From: Conus ventricosus
Lineage: Eukaryota > Mollusca > Gastropoda > Neogastropoda > Conidae
DNA length: 64,000 nt
Assembly (NCBI GenBank): GCA_018398815.1
Contig: CM031615.1
Coordinates: 58,990,619-59,054,618, forward strand
Direction of reading: 5' to 3'
In this document: in pieces, positions 47,091 through 59,064 of the stretch
How positions within the stretch are numbered: position 1 is the stretch's first letter
How the letters are laid out: every line of letters starts with the position of its first letter
Program-made: the position numbers and the translations under genes
The notes under the pieces: model-generated
What the model was told of the DNA's origin: nothing
The model's input: only the letters and a program-made list of their open reading frames with translations
The model's database searches: none

Positions 47091-47878
47091 AACTGCATGA
47101 TCAGAGAAAAATTAACTTTTACAATGAGTCAGTCTGTCTTCTGTTGGTAATCCATCAGAGAGCAAATTATTTTGGGGTTCATTTGTTTGTTTTTAACATC
47201 AGGCCATACAGATTTAAATTCCAAAATAAAAGTGTTTGTAACAAAGGTCATAAAGATTTAAATTTCATAATTAAACGATATTGTACCAAATTAGGAAACA
47301 CTGAGGCTGGACTTCTTTGGATGGATAGGCTTCCCCATACAGTGCATTTGTGCCTGTCATACACAAGTGATAATGCAAATGAGCAGTATGTTTCAAAGTT
47401 TCAGAAAAGAGCATAGAAAAACACATTAAAATGCTTGCCTGACTCTTAAGAGTTCAGTTTCTGTTTATTTGATACTTTTAAATTCTAAGCCATAAATTGC
47501 AGAAATGTTGCATAAAACTAATAAAAATTAAAAAAAATTAAGGTGTCAGTGTTAACCATTAACCAGCAAAAACTTGTCTTTTTTATTGTGCATTTGGCCA
47601 TACAATCAAGAAAGTGGGTATGGTTTCGTCATATCTCATAAGCCACAAAAATTTGACTTGCCATTGAAACAGAGCAAGTGAACAGACCACATGCAGATAA
47701 AATTTGAAATGGCACAGTATACCACTATAACATTTTTTTTTAAAAGAAAGAAGAAAAATCAGTGCACACTGGCTGATGGTGCACCCTAAAACTCCATAAC
47801 TCTGTGCTCATATTTTCATGATTTATCTTTCTAAAACCATCTCACAAATGCAACCTTCCACAGCTAAAGCTACATTAC

Positions 47879-47931
47879 CTTTGACTCTCCTAAATCTTCA
47901 TCTGTCTCTGGATTATATGCTTCTGCAGAAA
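47879..47931 (-). CDS. PRKAR2: PKA RII exon: acidic linker after the inhibitor site
   Basis: A 53-nt minus-strand exon with acceptor TTTTGCAG (47932-47939) and donor GTAATG (47873-47878). Two bases complete the valine after RRKS, then SAEAYNPETDEDLGESK. SAEAYNP follows the autophosphorylation site in RII proteins. It ends in phase 0 and joins IKHPKSDD of the next exon. No frame error. Confidence 0.95.
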
Positions 47932-49089
47932 CTGCAAAACAGAAACAAAAAAAGTTGCATTTATACATGGCGTACTAATCAGCACATGAATCGGCCCACA
48001 CAGAAACACACACCAGAGAGACATCATGAAATTCAAGCAAAAACCAATGAATACAATGTTTGGAAAATACAGTTTGAGTAGCAAAGTTTCATGCACATAC
48101 ACTTTTTAATGTTTTTTATTATAACCACTTGTGTTCCAATTCCTTGAAAATTTCACACTCATGATGCTAAAGTCGCTAAATCAGTCATTACTGCAAGCTG
48201 TAACCTTCTAAGGGACAAAACATCCAGTTTGGCTCCGTAGGCAGCAGTTGAACCATTGAAACCTTTCATTTCTGTAATTTTTCTCCCAAACCCTTAACTC
48301 CTACTGGTTCTTCAATTTTAGTGATTTCCCTAAATTCAATGTCAGTAACATAATTCTTCGCTGAATAGAACAAAAGCACAGTGTAAAAGCACACATTTTA
48401 ATTAACTAATTTTTATAGAGACATGAATGTAGTTTCAATCAAATCAATAATCACAAATATGTGTGGCTGAACAAAATAATTCTTTTGCAAGTTGTGAATA
48501 CTGACCATGACTGAATATTTCTGTTCTAAATAACTAAATTTGATGAAAAATTTTTGTTTCAATTTTAGTGAATTTTTTCTCCATTGCTGTAAAGCTACAC
48601 TTGATCATGTCAATGATCTCATACAGTCTATTCTATGTTAAGTTTTTGTACCCAGACTACTGTATAGAAATCGCTTTCAACTTGGACATTAATTAATATA
48701 CACAAGTGCAGCTAGGAAAAAAAAATATGATGAAAGAGATCAGAAATACACAGTTCACAAACCAATCATCAGGTTAAACAGAAAAGGAGTTCATGAGAAA
48801 CATGCATTAAAGATGCCCTCTGCCAAAAGCTTTTCTTTTCTTTTCTTTCAAATAGATTAGTGCACGTTTTCACACTAGTTGAAACATAAACACACAAGCA
48901 AGTGTTTCCATACACGCAGAGCTTCACACAAACACTAACACACCCTGTCATATACATGCACATTCTCTCGCTCTCATATACAAACACATAATATAAGTCA
49001 ATCATATCCAAGACAGCGACGTTGATAAGTCTATTTGCAGGAACTCCACACTAAGGGAGATCGATGGCAACAGAAAGGGCCAAGCTTAC

Positions 49090-49128
49090 CTGATTTTCTT
49101 CTGTATCGTGAAGAAACCGGCGGTGGTT
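49090..49128 (-). CDS. PRKAR2: PKA RII exon: inhibitor/autophosphorylation site
   Basis: A 39-nt minus-strand exon with acceptor TTTTCAG (49129-49135) and donor GTAAGC (49084-49089). Two bases finish an incoming codon (E or Q depending on the upstream exon), then PPPVSSRYRRKS, then one base of valine. RRKSV is the inhibitor sequence that occupies the catalytic cleft. The serine makes it a substrate, which separates RII from RI. The upstream neighbour must end in phase 1; candidate micro-exons 49854-49867, 50525-50546 and 53300-53320 all do. Confidence 0.94.
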
Positions 49129-49498
49129 CTGAAAACAAAACAACAGAATATTACCGATTTGTTGTTACAGACTTTACTGTCACTTTCATAAGCCTAGAGC
49201 AGCAGAGCAAGTAGCAGCAAAAGGTAGCTATTTTAGTTAGCATCTTAAAGAAGAGCGTACTACTAGTACTACCATTAGCGTTCCTAGAAAAGTATAGGAG
49301 AATCCATCTGGAGCATGAAGTTGTCAAGTGAATGCCATTTTTCTTTACTGTTTTCTTCTTCTTCTTCTTTTGTGCGTGTGTGTGTGTATGCGTGCGTGCG
49401 TGCGCGTTCTTCCAATGATCTGTGAACAGAACTAAGTGCCCTCAGATGTTGAGAACTGAGAGTGGAGAAAAGGTAGTGAGAACAAAAGAGCAAGTCTA

Positions 49499-49500
<2 letters not shown>

Positions 49501-49570
<70 letters not shown>
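49501..49570. repeat. (GA)n microsatellite
   Basis: Two GA runs with one AA interruption, next to an AAG/TTC-rich stretch at 49355-49380. Confidence 0.95.
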
Positions 49571-49572
<2 letters not shown>

Positions 49573-49853
49573 TGGACATGGGACAGATTGGCAACAATGT
49601 TGATGATAGCCTCTTCATTGAGGCAAATTCACCAACAGCTAATGTGCGGGGGAGAACATGAAATGCTTTGTACTGGTTGTGATTTAAAATCCAGCTAAAG
49701 ATCAGCACCACTACCAAAGTACCAGCATCTTCAGCAGCAATGCTCATGGTAGCTGTTTGATGGAAATATAAATTCACATACATTTACTGATTTAGGTTCT
49801 GAGATAGAACACACAAAAAACATACTAGCCAAGACTCAAACTGATAGAACTAC

Positions 49854-49867
49854 CATCATCTTCATTA
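49854..49867 (-). CDS. PRKAR2: Candidate RII micro-exon (NEDD)
   Basis: 14 nt between acceptor TTTCTTTCAG and donor GTAGTT on minus. In the frame required by exon 49090-49128 it reads one completing base, NEDD, and the first base of a Glu codon. Acidic sequence before the RII inhibitor site is usual. It needs an upstream exon ending in phase 2, which exon 50525-50546 does not supply, so the two may be alternatives or one has an indel. Confidence 0.42.
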
Positions 49868-50061
49868 CTGAAAGAAAATTACGTTTTATAACAAGCATTT
49901 CACTCACTGTGCTGGCTTTTCGCACTATCAGAAACTTGCTCTTTTAATAGTTTTATGGAGCTGTATTTCAATAGGCAGCTTGACAGACTGTATTTTGCAA
50001 ACGACCTCAGCCTTGACCATCTTGATTTCCTTTAATCCCCTCACTGCCATGGGTAGGAGTA

Positions 50062-50090
50062 AGATAAGATAAGATAATGTTGCTTATGGC
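50062..50090 (-). mobile_element. 29-bp LINE 3'-tail insertion
   Basis: AGATAAGATAAGATAATGTT then GCTTATGGC between direct repeats TAGGAGTA (50054-50061 and 50091-50098). The inserted bases equal the last part of the LINE 3' end (compare 621-640). Confidence 0.75.
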
Positions 50091-50524
50091 TAGGAGTATG
50101 AGCAAGCTTCATGCCAATGAATGACTTGCTTTTTACTTGGTTCTTCGTGATCATAACTTTGTTAACTACTGAGAATATTTTTTTATGAAACCATACAGAA
50201 TTGTTGTCCTGGACCTGACCTACATTTAAGATGTAAAAAAAAAAAAAAAAAAAAAAGGTCAGCTTAGCTACAAAAATATGTTTTGTGATGCAAAATTTGA
50301 TTGGGAAATTAAAGAAAAGATGCGAGATTTTGTCCAAAAAAAAAAAAAAAAAGCTAATGCAGTCTACGAGTAAAACGCAATACAAACATTACCTGGGCAC
50401 TGAAATACTGGAATATTAACCACAAGCAGTATTCTACCTCACTGTTAATAATTAAAGGAATATTAACCACAAACAGTATTCCATCTCATTGTTAACAATT
50501 AAGTTTCGTATATCATACTACTAC

Positions 50525-50546
50525 GGCTGTTTTCCTCATCGCCATC
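50525..50546 (-). CDS. PRKAR2: Candidate RII micro-exon (DGDEENS)
   Basis: 22 nt between acceptor TTTACTTTCAG and a possible donor GTAGTA on minus. Read from its first base it gives DGDEENS plus one base, which would join exon 49090-49128 as a Gln codon. The acidic composition fits the RII linker. The donor is weak, and two further GT sites follow within seven bases. Confidence 0.4.
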
Positions 50547-50654
50547 CTGAAAGTAAAAAATTAACTAAACTTCACTTTCAGTCAAATCTATCGCAAGAAT
50601 ACAAATTATACAATATCTGGAGGTGAACAAAGCACCTTACTTATGTAAAAGTAA

Positions 50655-50671
50655 GATAAGATAAGATAATG
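50655..50671 (-). mobile_element. 17-bp LINE 3'-tail insertion
   Basis: GATAAGATAAGATAATG between direct repeats AAAAGTAA (50647-50654 and 50672-50679). It is only the terminal repeat of the LINE family plus five bases. Confidence 0.65.
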
Positions 50672-51752
50672 AAAAGTAAAGTAGTGACTGCTGTACTCGT
50701 ATTCAAATAAATAAAGGGAAAAGGTGGCAAAAAGGATACCTGTTTTTATCTGTTTTACCTGTATCAATTTTACAATTTTCAAATGAAATAACAATAACAT
50801 ATCTTTCCTCACTAGGCAAAACAGGAAGACAGAAGATACACCCCCACACATCTCCATTCATGCTTGTCTCATGCGTTTATGTTTTTGTCCCTTGACTTTT
50901 TAAGCCGTCAGGGGAAAGGTGTCCCATCACACAACAACAAAAATCTGAAGCTCCATTATCATTAGTAGTGGTAGTAGTATCAGTAGTAGTAGTAGTAGTA
51001 TCATTTTCATCATCATCTTGTTGTTTTTCTTGGTTGTAGCACTCAAACACAATGGTTATACACTGCAAGTGCCGCTAACCGCTAAAGAAACTTCATCTCG
51101 AGATTTTTTTCGATTTATTTTTCCCGTTCGTCATATTCATCGTATTTTCGCCAAACGTGTACTAAATTCAGCGAAATCGTATGGGTAAACAGGTCTGGGC
51201 CTTTCTCTCTGTGTGTTGGGGTGGGGGTGGGGTCAAGGGGGGGGGGAGGAGGGGGGGTGTTGGGAAGGATGGAATCATGGAGGAAGGTTTTGGGGAGGGT
51301 GTCATGTAAGCATAGTAAGCCAGTATGTGTAATAGTCTCAATGCAGATGGTGAATATTTCTTTAAAATATACTGTTTTCAAAAAAAATGCTTTGTGATGC
51401 AGAAAGTACTACATAAAACATCTTTAGACTATTTTACAATAAAATATTTGGGATTATTTCTCCACCTGCCTACTTGATAATACTGAACTTTTCTTCAGGA
51501 CTTTTATTTGGCTGTAGCTGCAGGTTTGCCCCTCCCCCCTTCCCTATCACACATACACATTAAACATGCAGAGATCTGTTTTTTCCATCTGTTGGCTGGT
51601 TGGATTTCAAATGTAAAGGAAACTCTGCATTGATATGAATGACTGAGAAACACACTAACAAAGCATCATATCACTGACCAAAATCACAGTGTGTGTTTCT
51701 TATGTCTGTGCTTGCACAATTGGATGTGAAGGTTTAAGTGCATTTGAGAGCG

Positions 51753-51770
51753 TGTGTGTGTGTTGTGTGT

Positions 51771-51816
<46 letters not shown>

Positions 51817-51880
51817 TGAGAGAGAGAGAGAGAAGAGAGAGAGGGGAGAGAGGAGAGAGAGAGAGAGAGAGAGAGAAAGG
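51753..51880. repeat. (GT)n and (GA)n microsatellite pair
   Basis: GT run 51753-51812, then GA runs to about 51877. Further GT/GAGT tracts occupy 52013-52275 and a G-run is at 52457-52471. These account for the apparent His-Thr and Ser-Leu frames. Confidence 0.93.
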
Positions 51881-52222
51881 AGCATGGGTTGTTTGTATGT
51901 GTTCCCATACACATCTGTACATGTGTCTAATGTTTAAGTGTATAGGTTGCACAATTCCTGCTTAGCCCCCTATTTATTCGCAAAGCCAGCTAAAGAGTGT
52001 AGATATATAGCACTCTGTGTGTGTGTGTGTGTGGTGTGTGTGTGTGTGTGGTGTGCATGTGTGTGCGCACGCACGTGAGTGAGTGAGTGAGTGAGTGAGT
52101 GAGTGTGAGAGTGTGTGTGTGTGTGTGTGTGTGTGTTGTGTGTGTGGGGTTGTGTGTTGTGGGGCGCGGTGCGCACACACGTGTGAGGAGTGAAGTGAGT
52201 TGTTGTGTGTGATTTTGTGTGT

Positions 52223-52271
<49 letters not shown>

Positions 52272-52739
52272 TGTGTGTGTTATTGTATCAATGTACAAAT
52301 GCGTGAATTAGTAAATGAGTGGGCAAGAGAGAGTGAGCGTGTGAGAGAGAGAGGGACAGAGAGGAGGGAGAGAATGTGAACATCATTTGAGAAAGAATCT
52401 TTTATTTTTAATTACTTATTCACAACTAACATATCAAATTTATGAGAAAAAAGAAGGGGGGGGGGGGGGGGCAGGGACATGGAAGATCGGAGTGAGTGGG
52501 AGAGGGGAAAGAAAGGTAGAGGTGGTGGGCTGGGATTATGGGCTATTGCTTCGTGAAGGATGATTTATTGTCAAAATTGAAAACTGTATAATTTCCTTCA
52601 CCAAACAAAGCAAAACAAACAAACAAACAAATAATAATAAAACAAAAACGAAAACAAAACAAAATAAACAAAATTCTCCTAATTCAAGCTGTACAGACAG
52701 GTTTGTGACCGTGTCGGTCTCTGATTTGCCTTCAATTGT

Positions 52740-54150
52740 ATTTTTCTGACTGCCAATTGCAGGGTAAAATGAACATAACTGTGTCAGGCTCACATGTACA
52801 CTGATACAAAGGGACGCTTCTCTCTTCTTCCCGAAGTCCAGACCTCTGGTCATTTGTTGCAATTCCAAATTGACTGCAAGCTGATCATTTACTTCTCAGA
52901 ACAAATGGTGGTTGTGTTGACAGGCCCGACTTTTTTGCTTCCAATATTTTTCTTCTTTTTTTTCCCCATGTTTGAGACTGCCAGTGTGCCTGCATATTTG
53001 TGGGTGAAATTTGAATGGCTTGTTGCTTATCATTCATATGCTGTTAAAATCAGTAAAACTGCTTGGAAGTCATGAACAATCTGACATGCAAACGTAGCCA
53101 AATGCACAAATTAATTCAGCAAACAAAATTCAACAATTTCAAACAGTAATTCAATAAAATAAAAAAAAAATAAAATAAATAAATATAAAAAATTCAGCAT
53201 GTGATATGCTGTCCATGCACTGTGATAATAATGACCACAGCTGCACGAGCATATCAGTAAACATTCTCATGCAGCGCAACAGTGAGGTGTTAGACTGACC
53301 AAAAATATGAGGTTCTTCATCTGCAAAAAAGTATTAAAATAATTTTTCTTTTAAACATGCACACACACACAAAAGATGATTTACAAGTAAAAACATCATT
53401 TCAAATTAACTAACAATCTGACTCAATCATGTGTACAACAAAGCTGACAATTGGTGCTTGTCCATTGCCACTGTGGTCCATTTGGAATCTATGTGAATAT
53501 CGATGACTCAAAAGAAGAATAGATTTGTGTCTCTTTGCTTTTCTGCAAATGTTGGCTTATGTATACTACATTTGTAGTACCATGCCATCAGAAATAATGC
53601 CTCAGAAGTCAAAAGGAAAACTGGCAGAAGCACAAACCATCGAAAGAAACTTGAACAGGATTTTTTTTTTAAACCCTGAAAAATCAAATATTAAACTTAA
53701 AAGTTAAATGCATACTCACCACACACACCACAGAAAAACATGTACACAAATGTGTGCAAGCAAGCACACAGACACGCACACACGTTTTGAAAAGTACAAG
53801 TCGAAAAGTACACTTGGAGCAAATTGATCATGCTTGCTGTTAATGATTGGTTAGGACTGCATAAAAGCTCCGTGGTAATGACTTTATATGTCCCATGCTG
53901 TTATTTTTTGGCCCTTCACTTTAACGGGTTTTTTAAGCTGTGTCCTACGGTAACAGAAAAAAAATGAAACTTTGTTGCAACAAGCACACAACAGCCTGGA
54001 GTAGAGGCTTGATATGCGACTGTGAACACAGTGTGTATCAAGCCGTTGTTTGCAATACAAAGGGACACTATTCTCTTCTTCCTTGAGTCAGCCCTTCTGC
54101 AACCTGTTTCAATTCCAAATGACTGAAAGTGATCATTCACATCTCAACTG
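52740..54150. repeat. Pair of related dispersed repeats (52740-52900, 53960-54150)
   Basis: Both contain ATACAAAGGGAC, TCTCTTCTTCC, AATTCCAAAT and GACTG...GATCATT in the same order over about 100 bp, on the same strand, with many substitutions. They are members of one unidentified repeat family. Between them is AT-rich sequence and the candidate micro-exon 53300-53320. Confidence 0.55.
53300..53320 (-). CDS. PRKAR2: Candidate RII micro-exon (DEEPHIF)
   Basis: 21 nt between acceptor TTTTTTGCAG and donor GTCAGT on minus. If entered in phase 1 it reads DEEPHIF and leaves in phase 1, so it could be skipped or included without changing frame and could join exon 49090-49128 directly. The position, acidic start and good splice sites support it. 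The upstream exon is not visible. Confidence 0.45.
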
Positions 54151-54840
54151 TATAAAAACCGAATTCACAATCATGACAGACTAAAAAAAGAAAGGACTTG
54201 ATTCACATAAACTCAGCTTACATGACTGTCAGCGCAGATTTGATATTTGCCATTCATAAATTTCACATGAAAAGGTTTATCACATCAGAACACTGAAGCT
54301 CTGAAAACACTATCAAACAGATAAACTGTTACCACAGACATCCCCCACACTTGAGATGCGCATCTGAACACCTGAACGACATCTGCCATCCTCAACCCAA
54401 ACCAGCTGCTCTGCACTTCAACCATCTGAACACATCAATCATGTCACAGTCCTGCCACACTGGCTATTAAAGAGTGACAAGTCTGAGCATATCACACAGG
54501 AATCCCATCTTATTGCCAGACTAGGGACCTCTGCCCACTCGCCATCAACATAAAAAAAAAATTAGCGTGTTCCTATCCACCTGCTGCAATGCCATCTTGC
54601 AGTAATATCCACAGACACACTACAACGCATTATTTGTAACCTTGTATATATATATGTTATTGCTATTTTCACTTCTCCCTGTCCTTCATTATCTCTGTTT
54701 TCTTTATCAATCTATTTACTTATTCTTTCTTTAAAAATCTACTTTTTACTTACTCACCTATCCACTCCTTTTTCTTTCTCTCCGACTTTCTTTCAATATA
54801 AAAATACTCCCTCTTATATTTCTCTTCTTTCTTTCCTTGT

Positions 54841-54930
54841 TAAAAGATGATTGTAGTCACCTTCCTCGGAGTCATAGGACGACGGCTACTGTATCGAAAT
54901 ATGGACACACTACCACAGGGTTACTATCTA
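54841..54930 (-). repeat. 3' LTR
   Basis: 90 bp. On minus it starts TAGATAGTAACCC directly after the polypurine tract. The ends are TA...TA rather than the common TG...CA. Confidence 0.88.
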
Positions 54931-54942
54931 TCTCCCTCCCCC
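54931..54942 (-). promoter_or_regulatory. Polypurine tract
   Basis: GGGGGAGGGAGA on minus, abutting the 3' LTR. It is the RNase-H-resistant primer for plus-strand synthesis. Its position confirms the LTR boundary. Confidence 0.85.
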
Positions 54943-55314
54943 GGGGTAAGTTTTAACGGGTACGATTAAAACTGAAACAAAATCTATGCTTGTCCAACCT
55001 TCTTATAACTTCTATGAAAACTGAATATATTATAACTCTGTGCCAAACGAAAACACATTAATAATACTGTCCACTGTCTCTCCCCCTTCCCTAGGGGCAA
55101 GTCTAATGGGCGCAGAAAGACTAAAAGATTAATGTCACTGTCGCCCAGTGTTCCAGCGTCTTGGAAAATGTTATTCTGCGAGAGGCACCCCACGCCTGGA
55201 GGTACCAGGTGCAGAGAGCTCCTTCATGCCTGGCTGGTTGAAGGGTAAATAGTCGGCGAGGGCCCGGGGTACTCGTCTCTTTGTCGGTGAAGATGGTGCC
55301 ACACACCAGAGTCC

Positions 55315-55746
55315 TTAGGGGTCAGGCTGCCATCTGTTGGGGATGTCCCAGTCCAAGGCTGCAGGGTGTGTGGATCGGGAGAGGCTGGACAGGTGAGGCC
55401 GGAGCAGGGGTCGTGGCTGCCGTGTGTCGGATGTTGGCAGGGCGTCCGAGTGGAGGCCACACGTGGAGGTGCCACTGGCGGTGCAATGGGTGCTCGGGGG
55501 ATGTGGGTCGGACATCAGGTGAGGTGACTGGTGGGGTGTAAGGGGTGTGGGGAATGGATGCACGTTGTGGTGAAACGGGATGAACTTCCGCAGGTGTTGG
55601 CGATTCCGGATGGTGACTCGCCCTGACCCATCAACACGGATAACGTACTGATGTGTTGGCGAACTTCCACCACAATGCCCAGTGCGTTCCCACCGTCTAG
55701 GGTAGTTGCCACGCAGGTTTTGCAGGTATACGTGATCGCCTACCAT
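55315..55746 (-). pseudogene. Integrase C-terminal region and pol tail
   Basis: Minus frame reading VGDHVYLQNLRGNYPRRWER then VIRVDGSGRVTIRNRQHLRK: the SH3-like (GPY/F-like) domain that follows the integrase core and binds DNA. It is in another frame from 55829-56887, so one shift (about 55750-55830) separates them. A proline-rich tail follows. No chromodomain is recognised. Confidence 0.75.
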
Positions 55747-55828
55747 GAGAGGAGGGAGGCGATGTGTATGTTCACTCCAGCGTTCATGCTCCTGAGAGTG
55801 TCCTTCGCCAGGGCAGCTTCCCTCTGGG

Positions 55829-56887
55829 TCATGAGGTCCCTCCAGGCTTCATGGGTGTGTATCTGCCCAGCGGGATGGGGATTGCGTCACGCATGGGTCT
55901 GCCAAAAAGAACCATTGCGGGGGATGTCCTGGTCTCGGGATCGATAGTGTTCCTGTAAATAAGAATGGCCCTTTGAAATTTGTCCACATCCAAAGAACCA
56001 GTTGGGCCGATGTTGTCCACAAGCATGCGTTTTACAGTTTTCACAGCCAACTCAGCCCGGCAGTTAGCATGAGGAAAGCCAACAGAAGTGATCCTGTGAT
56101 GGACTCCCCAGGACTTCAGGAACTCCTGTGTTTTGCCTGAAGTGAACTGGGGTCCTCCGTCGCTGGTGAGTTCCTCTGGGATGCCAAAAGTGGCAAATGT
56201 TTCTCGAAGGCGTCGGATGAGGCCATCAGCTCCCGATTCGGACCTGTAGACCATTGGCCAATGGAGTAACCTGTCCACAATGACAACGTAGTTTGTGTTG
56301 TTGTATGTGAAGTAGTCACTGCAAACCATCTGGAACGGGTAGTCTGGTAGCCTGTTGTCTGATGGTGGCTGCATGGGGTTGGATTTCGCCATGCGGTGAC
56401 AGTGGGTGCACTCCTCTCGGACACGGGTGATATCAACAGTGATGTTCGGCCAATAAACAGAGTCCTGTGCTCGGGTACACATGATGTTGACGCCCTGGTG
56501 TGCCGCATGGAGGGACTGCAGGATGGTAGGGCGGAGAGAGGGTGGAATGACGACCCTCTGGCCCATCAGAACAACACCGTCAACAACACAGAGGCTGCTA
56601 CTGAACCTGTTGGAAGGGGCGCAGAGTAGCTGGGACCTGTCTGCAGTTGGATGGAAAGCCCTCTTCATGAGCTGGACGAGCTGCCGGAAGGTGGGGTCGG
56701 AAGCTGTGGCCTCCTGCACCATGTCCCATGTAACAACTTGGCGACTGTCCAGGGCACACAGGGCGACAGCTGCAGCTGTGATTGTGGAGGGGTCATTTGC
56801 TTCATCCATGCTGTCGCCGACTCTGAGGTGTTTCAGGGCTTCCTGGTGAAAGGAAACCGAGTTCAGCTCCGAAGGGTCACCGCCCAA
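55829..56887 (-). CDS. Ty3-type integrase, zinc-binding and catalytic core
   Basis: A 352-codon open segment of pol and the longest intact piece of the element. Integrase joins the cDNA ends to host DNA. An HHCC-like zinc domain is visible (His127/His130, Cys160/Cys163). The catalytic triad is Asp191 (CSDYF), Asp243 (TSDGGPQF) and Glu279 (CRAEL), with the canonical 35 residues between the last two. SDGGPQFTS and NCRAELAVKT are typical of metazoan Ty3 integrases. The ATG used by the frame is internal to the polyprotein and not a true start. The catalytic residues are all present. Confidence 0.93.
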   Translation of the reverse strand: MGGDPSELNSVSFHQEALKHLRVGDSMDEANDPSTITAAAVALCALDSRQVVTWDMVQEATASDPTFRQLVQLMKRAFHPTADRSQLLCAPSNRFSSSLCVVDGVVLMGQRVVIPPSLRPTILQSLHAAHQGVNIMCTRAQDSVYWPNITVDITRVREECTHCHRMAKSNPMQPPSDNRLPDYPFQMVCSDYFTYNNTNYVVIVDRLLHWPMVYRSESGADGLIRRLRETFATFGIPEELTSDGGPQFTSGKTQEFLKSWGVHHRITSVGFPHANCRAELAVKTVKRMLVDNIGPTGSLDVDKFQRAILIYRNTIDPETRTSPAMVLFGRPMRDAIPIPLGRYTPMKPGGTS

Positions 56888-58990
56888 GCCGGTGCCTCAG
56901 ACTGATCAGCTGGGTGTCTGGAAGCGGCATCGGGCCCATGGTTCTTCTTGCCTGACACGTACACCACTTCAAATCGGTATGGTAGGGTTTTCTCTTTAAG
57001 GTTTAAGAGACGTCTGTTGTGGATGTCTGCAAGAGATCGATCATTCAAGATTGTAGAAGCGGTTTGTGGTCCGTGGCAACAAAGAGGTCAGTGCATCCTA
57101 AGATGTAGTAACGTGTCTGGTGGAGGGCATATGCGACTGCTAGCGCCTCGCCTTCAATGGGAGCATAGCGGCTCTCAGCAGGTGTGGTGAATCTGCTGCC
57201 GACCAGACACAGCTTCCATCCATCACGACAGCATTTCGGGGTGGTAGGCGCACAAGAGCAGTTTTTTGGAGTAGGAAGAAGCCAATGCCATCATTGGACC
57301 AGTCTGTGGCGAGGCAGGTGGGGCGTGAGGGGTCAAAGAGTCTCACTCCTTCCTTCATCTCGTTGATGATGACCTCCTTGGACTGCTGGAAGAACCGATC
57401 CAGTTCCTCCGTCCATCGAAATGGGGTTGAAGGCCTCAGCAAGTGGCGAAAGGGTTTCATCTGTTTCGCCATCGAGAAGGCATTATAAGCTCCCTGGTTC
57501 ACCAAGCCAAACCACCCTCTGGCGCCTGAAATGTCTGAGGGGTGGGGTAGTTGTGAATGGCGTCAAGGAACTTGGGGCTTGGGCAGATGTTTGTGGAGGT
57601 GATAGTGAGCTCTGCAAATTGCACAGTGTCTTGGGCAAACTGAAATTTCTTGGGATTGAGTGTGATCCCATTGCGAGCACACAGGTCTAGCCAGCTGCAA
57701 GCTTGGATGAAAGCAGACTCAATGTCCGGTGACCACATGCAGGTATCATCCACACATTTGACCTTGTCAGGGAAGTCGGCTATGATGGCATCAAAACGCT
57801 GGGTGTAGCCATCGCCGCTGGCAAGGAAGCCTTGGGGTGCAACTTTGTAACGGAAACGACCCATGGAGTGATGAAGGTGGTGATATGGCGGTCCTCTGCC
57901 CGAATGGGGATGAGTGGTACCCATTCCATGCATCTGTGACAGTCTTTATGGTGCCTTGTGGGACGCGGTCGGCAAGATTAAATGGGGGTAGGAACATGAT
58001 GAGTTTGCCGAACAGACCGACGGTTTTGGGGTTGGAGGTCCACTGTGCGCCGTGGAGAGCCATCCGCTTTGGCAGTCACAACCATCCGTGAGCACCAAGT
58101 AACAGGGTATTGGGGTCAACACGTTCAAGGACGCCTAAGCGCACATCTCGTTCCAGGTCTGCCTTCACCTGGTCTTGCCAATGGATGGGGACAAGAGCAG
58201 GTTTGTGGATGGCGACAGGCTTGGCATCGGGATTGACGTGGAGCTCCAAGGGTTCATCTGACATGAGGGAAGGGGCTGATGTTCACAAGTGTTGAAGGTC
58301 GTTGCAGCATAATAATCCAGGAGCCACTGTTTAAGGGCCTCTACATCGTCTTTCGTGGCAGACAGGCCGGGGGGAGCTGTGTGGGCTTGGGTGGTGGTTT
58401 TACTACTGCGCTTTGGGCAGGAGCATGTTGTCTCAACTGTCTCTGATGAGGTTGCCATGCAGCGTGGGCTTGGCTCTGGAACAGGGAATGTAGGGAGTAT
58501 AACGCCAAGCGCAGACAATGCTTCCCTACAGAGGAATGCCTTGGAGATCTGTTTGGAGACATAGCATAATTGTTTTGAGACGACAGCAGAGCCCGTCACA
58601 TCGCAAGCTGTGATGGAGACAACAATAGCACCCAGGACTCCTAGATCTTGATCATTAGCACCTTCATCTTGAGTGTCACAGGGATCAGGTCACTGTCCTC
58701 AATGCCTAGTATGCGGGCAACTGACAAGGGGATGACAGTACTCTGGCAACCCGTATCTGCAACCATGGATATGTTGGCAGACTTGAGTCTATGAGGGTTG
58801 TAAGGGCTCCCGAACGCAGCATGTTCTTCTGGCAGCACACGGACATTTGCACCGGCAGCATGGGGTGGGGTTTGGATGGACGGGCTATCCACTGGCCATT
58901 GAAGACGTGATGATCTAGACAGATGGGGTTTCGTGATCTCGATGTGTTCAATGTCGTTGTGAAGAGCCGCAGTTGCTGGAGGCCATGCAT
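56863..58990 (-). pseudogene. Ty3 pol 5' half: protease, reverse transcriptase, RNase H
   Basis: Protease: VADTGCQSTVIPL at about 58743-58760, an aspartic-protease DTG with Cys in place of Ala. Reverse transcriptase: LGVLERVDPNT (about 58090-58140), a VAPQGFLASGDGYTQRF segment, and CVDDT at about 57742-57759 as the YxDD box with Cys at the first position. It is followed by LCARNGITLNPKKFQFA and a WTEELDRFFQQSK connection. RNase H: CLATDWSNDGIGFFLLQK, then YAPIEGEALAVAYALHQTRY (shifted), ATDHKPLL and YVSGKKNHGPDAASRHP. Several one-base shifts break it, for example one missing base in a run at about 57050. All catalytic residues are recognisable. Confidence 0.88.
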
Positions 58991-59064
58991 AGCTGGTCAA
59001 ACATGAAGGCGTTGTCATTGAAGTCAGGCCCTTGTGATGGCCTCGAGTCGTTTAAGTGGTGATT

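Noticed and set aside
49854..50546. Joining micro-exons 50525-50546 and 49854-49867 in one transcript
   Set aside because: The phases do not match (the first ends in phase 1, the second needs phase 2), so they are kept as separate candidates.
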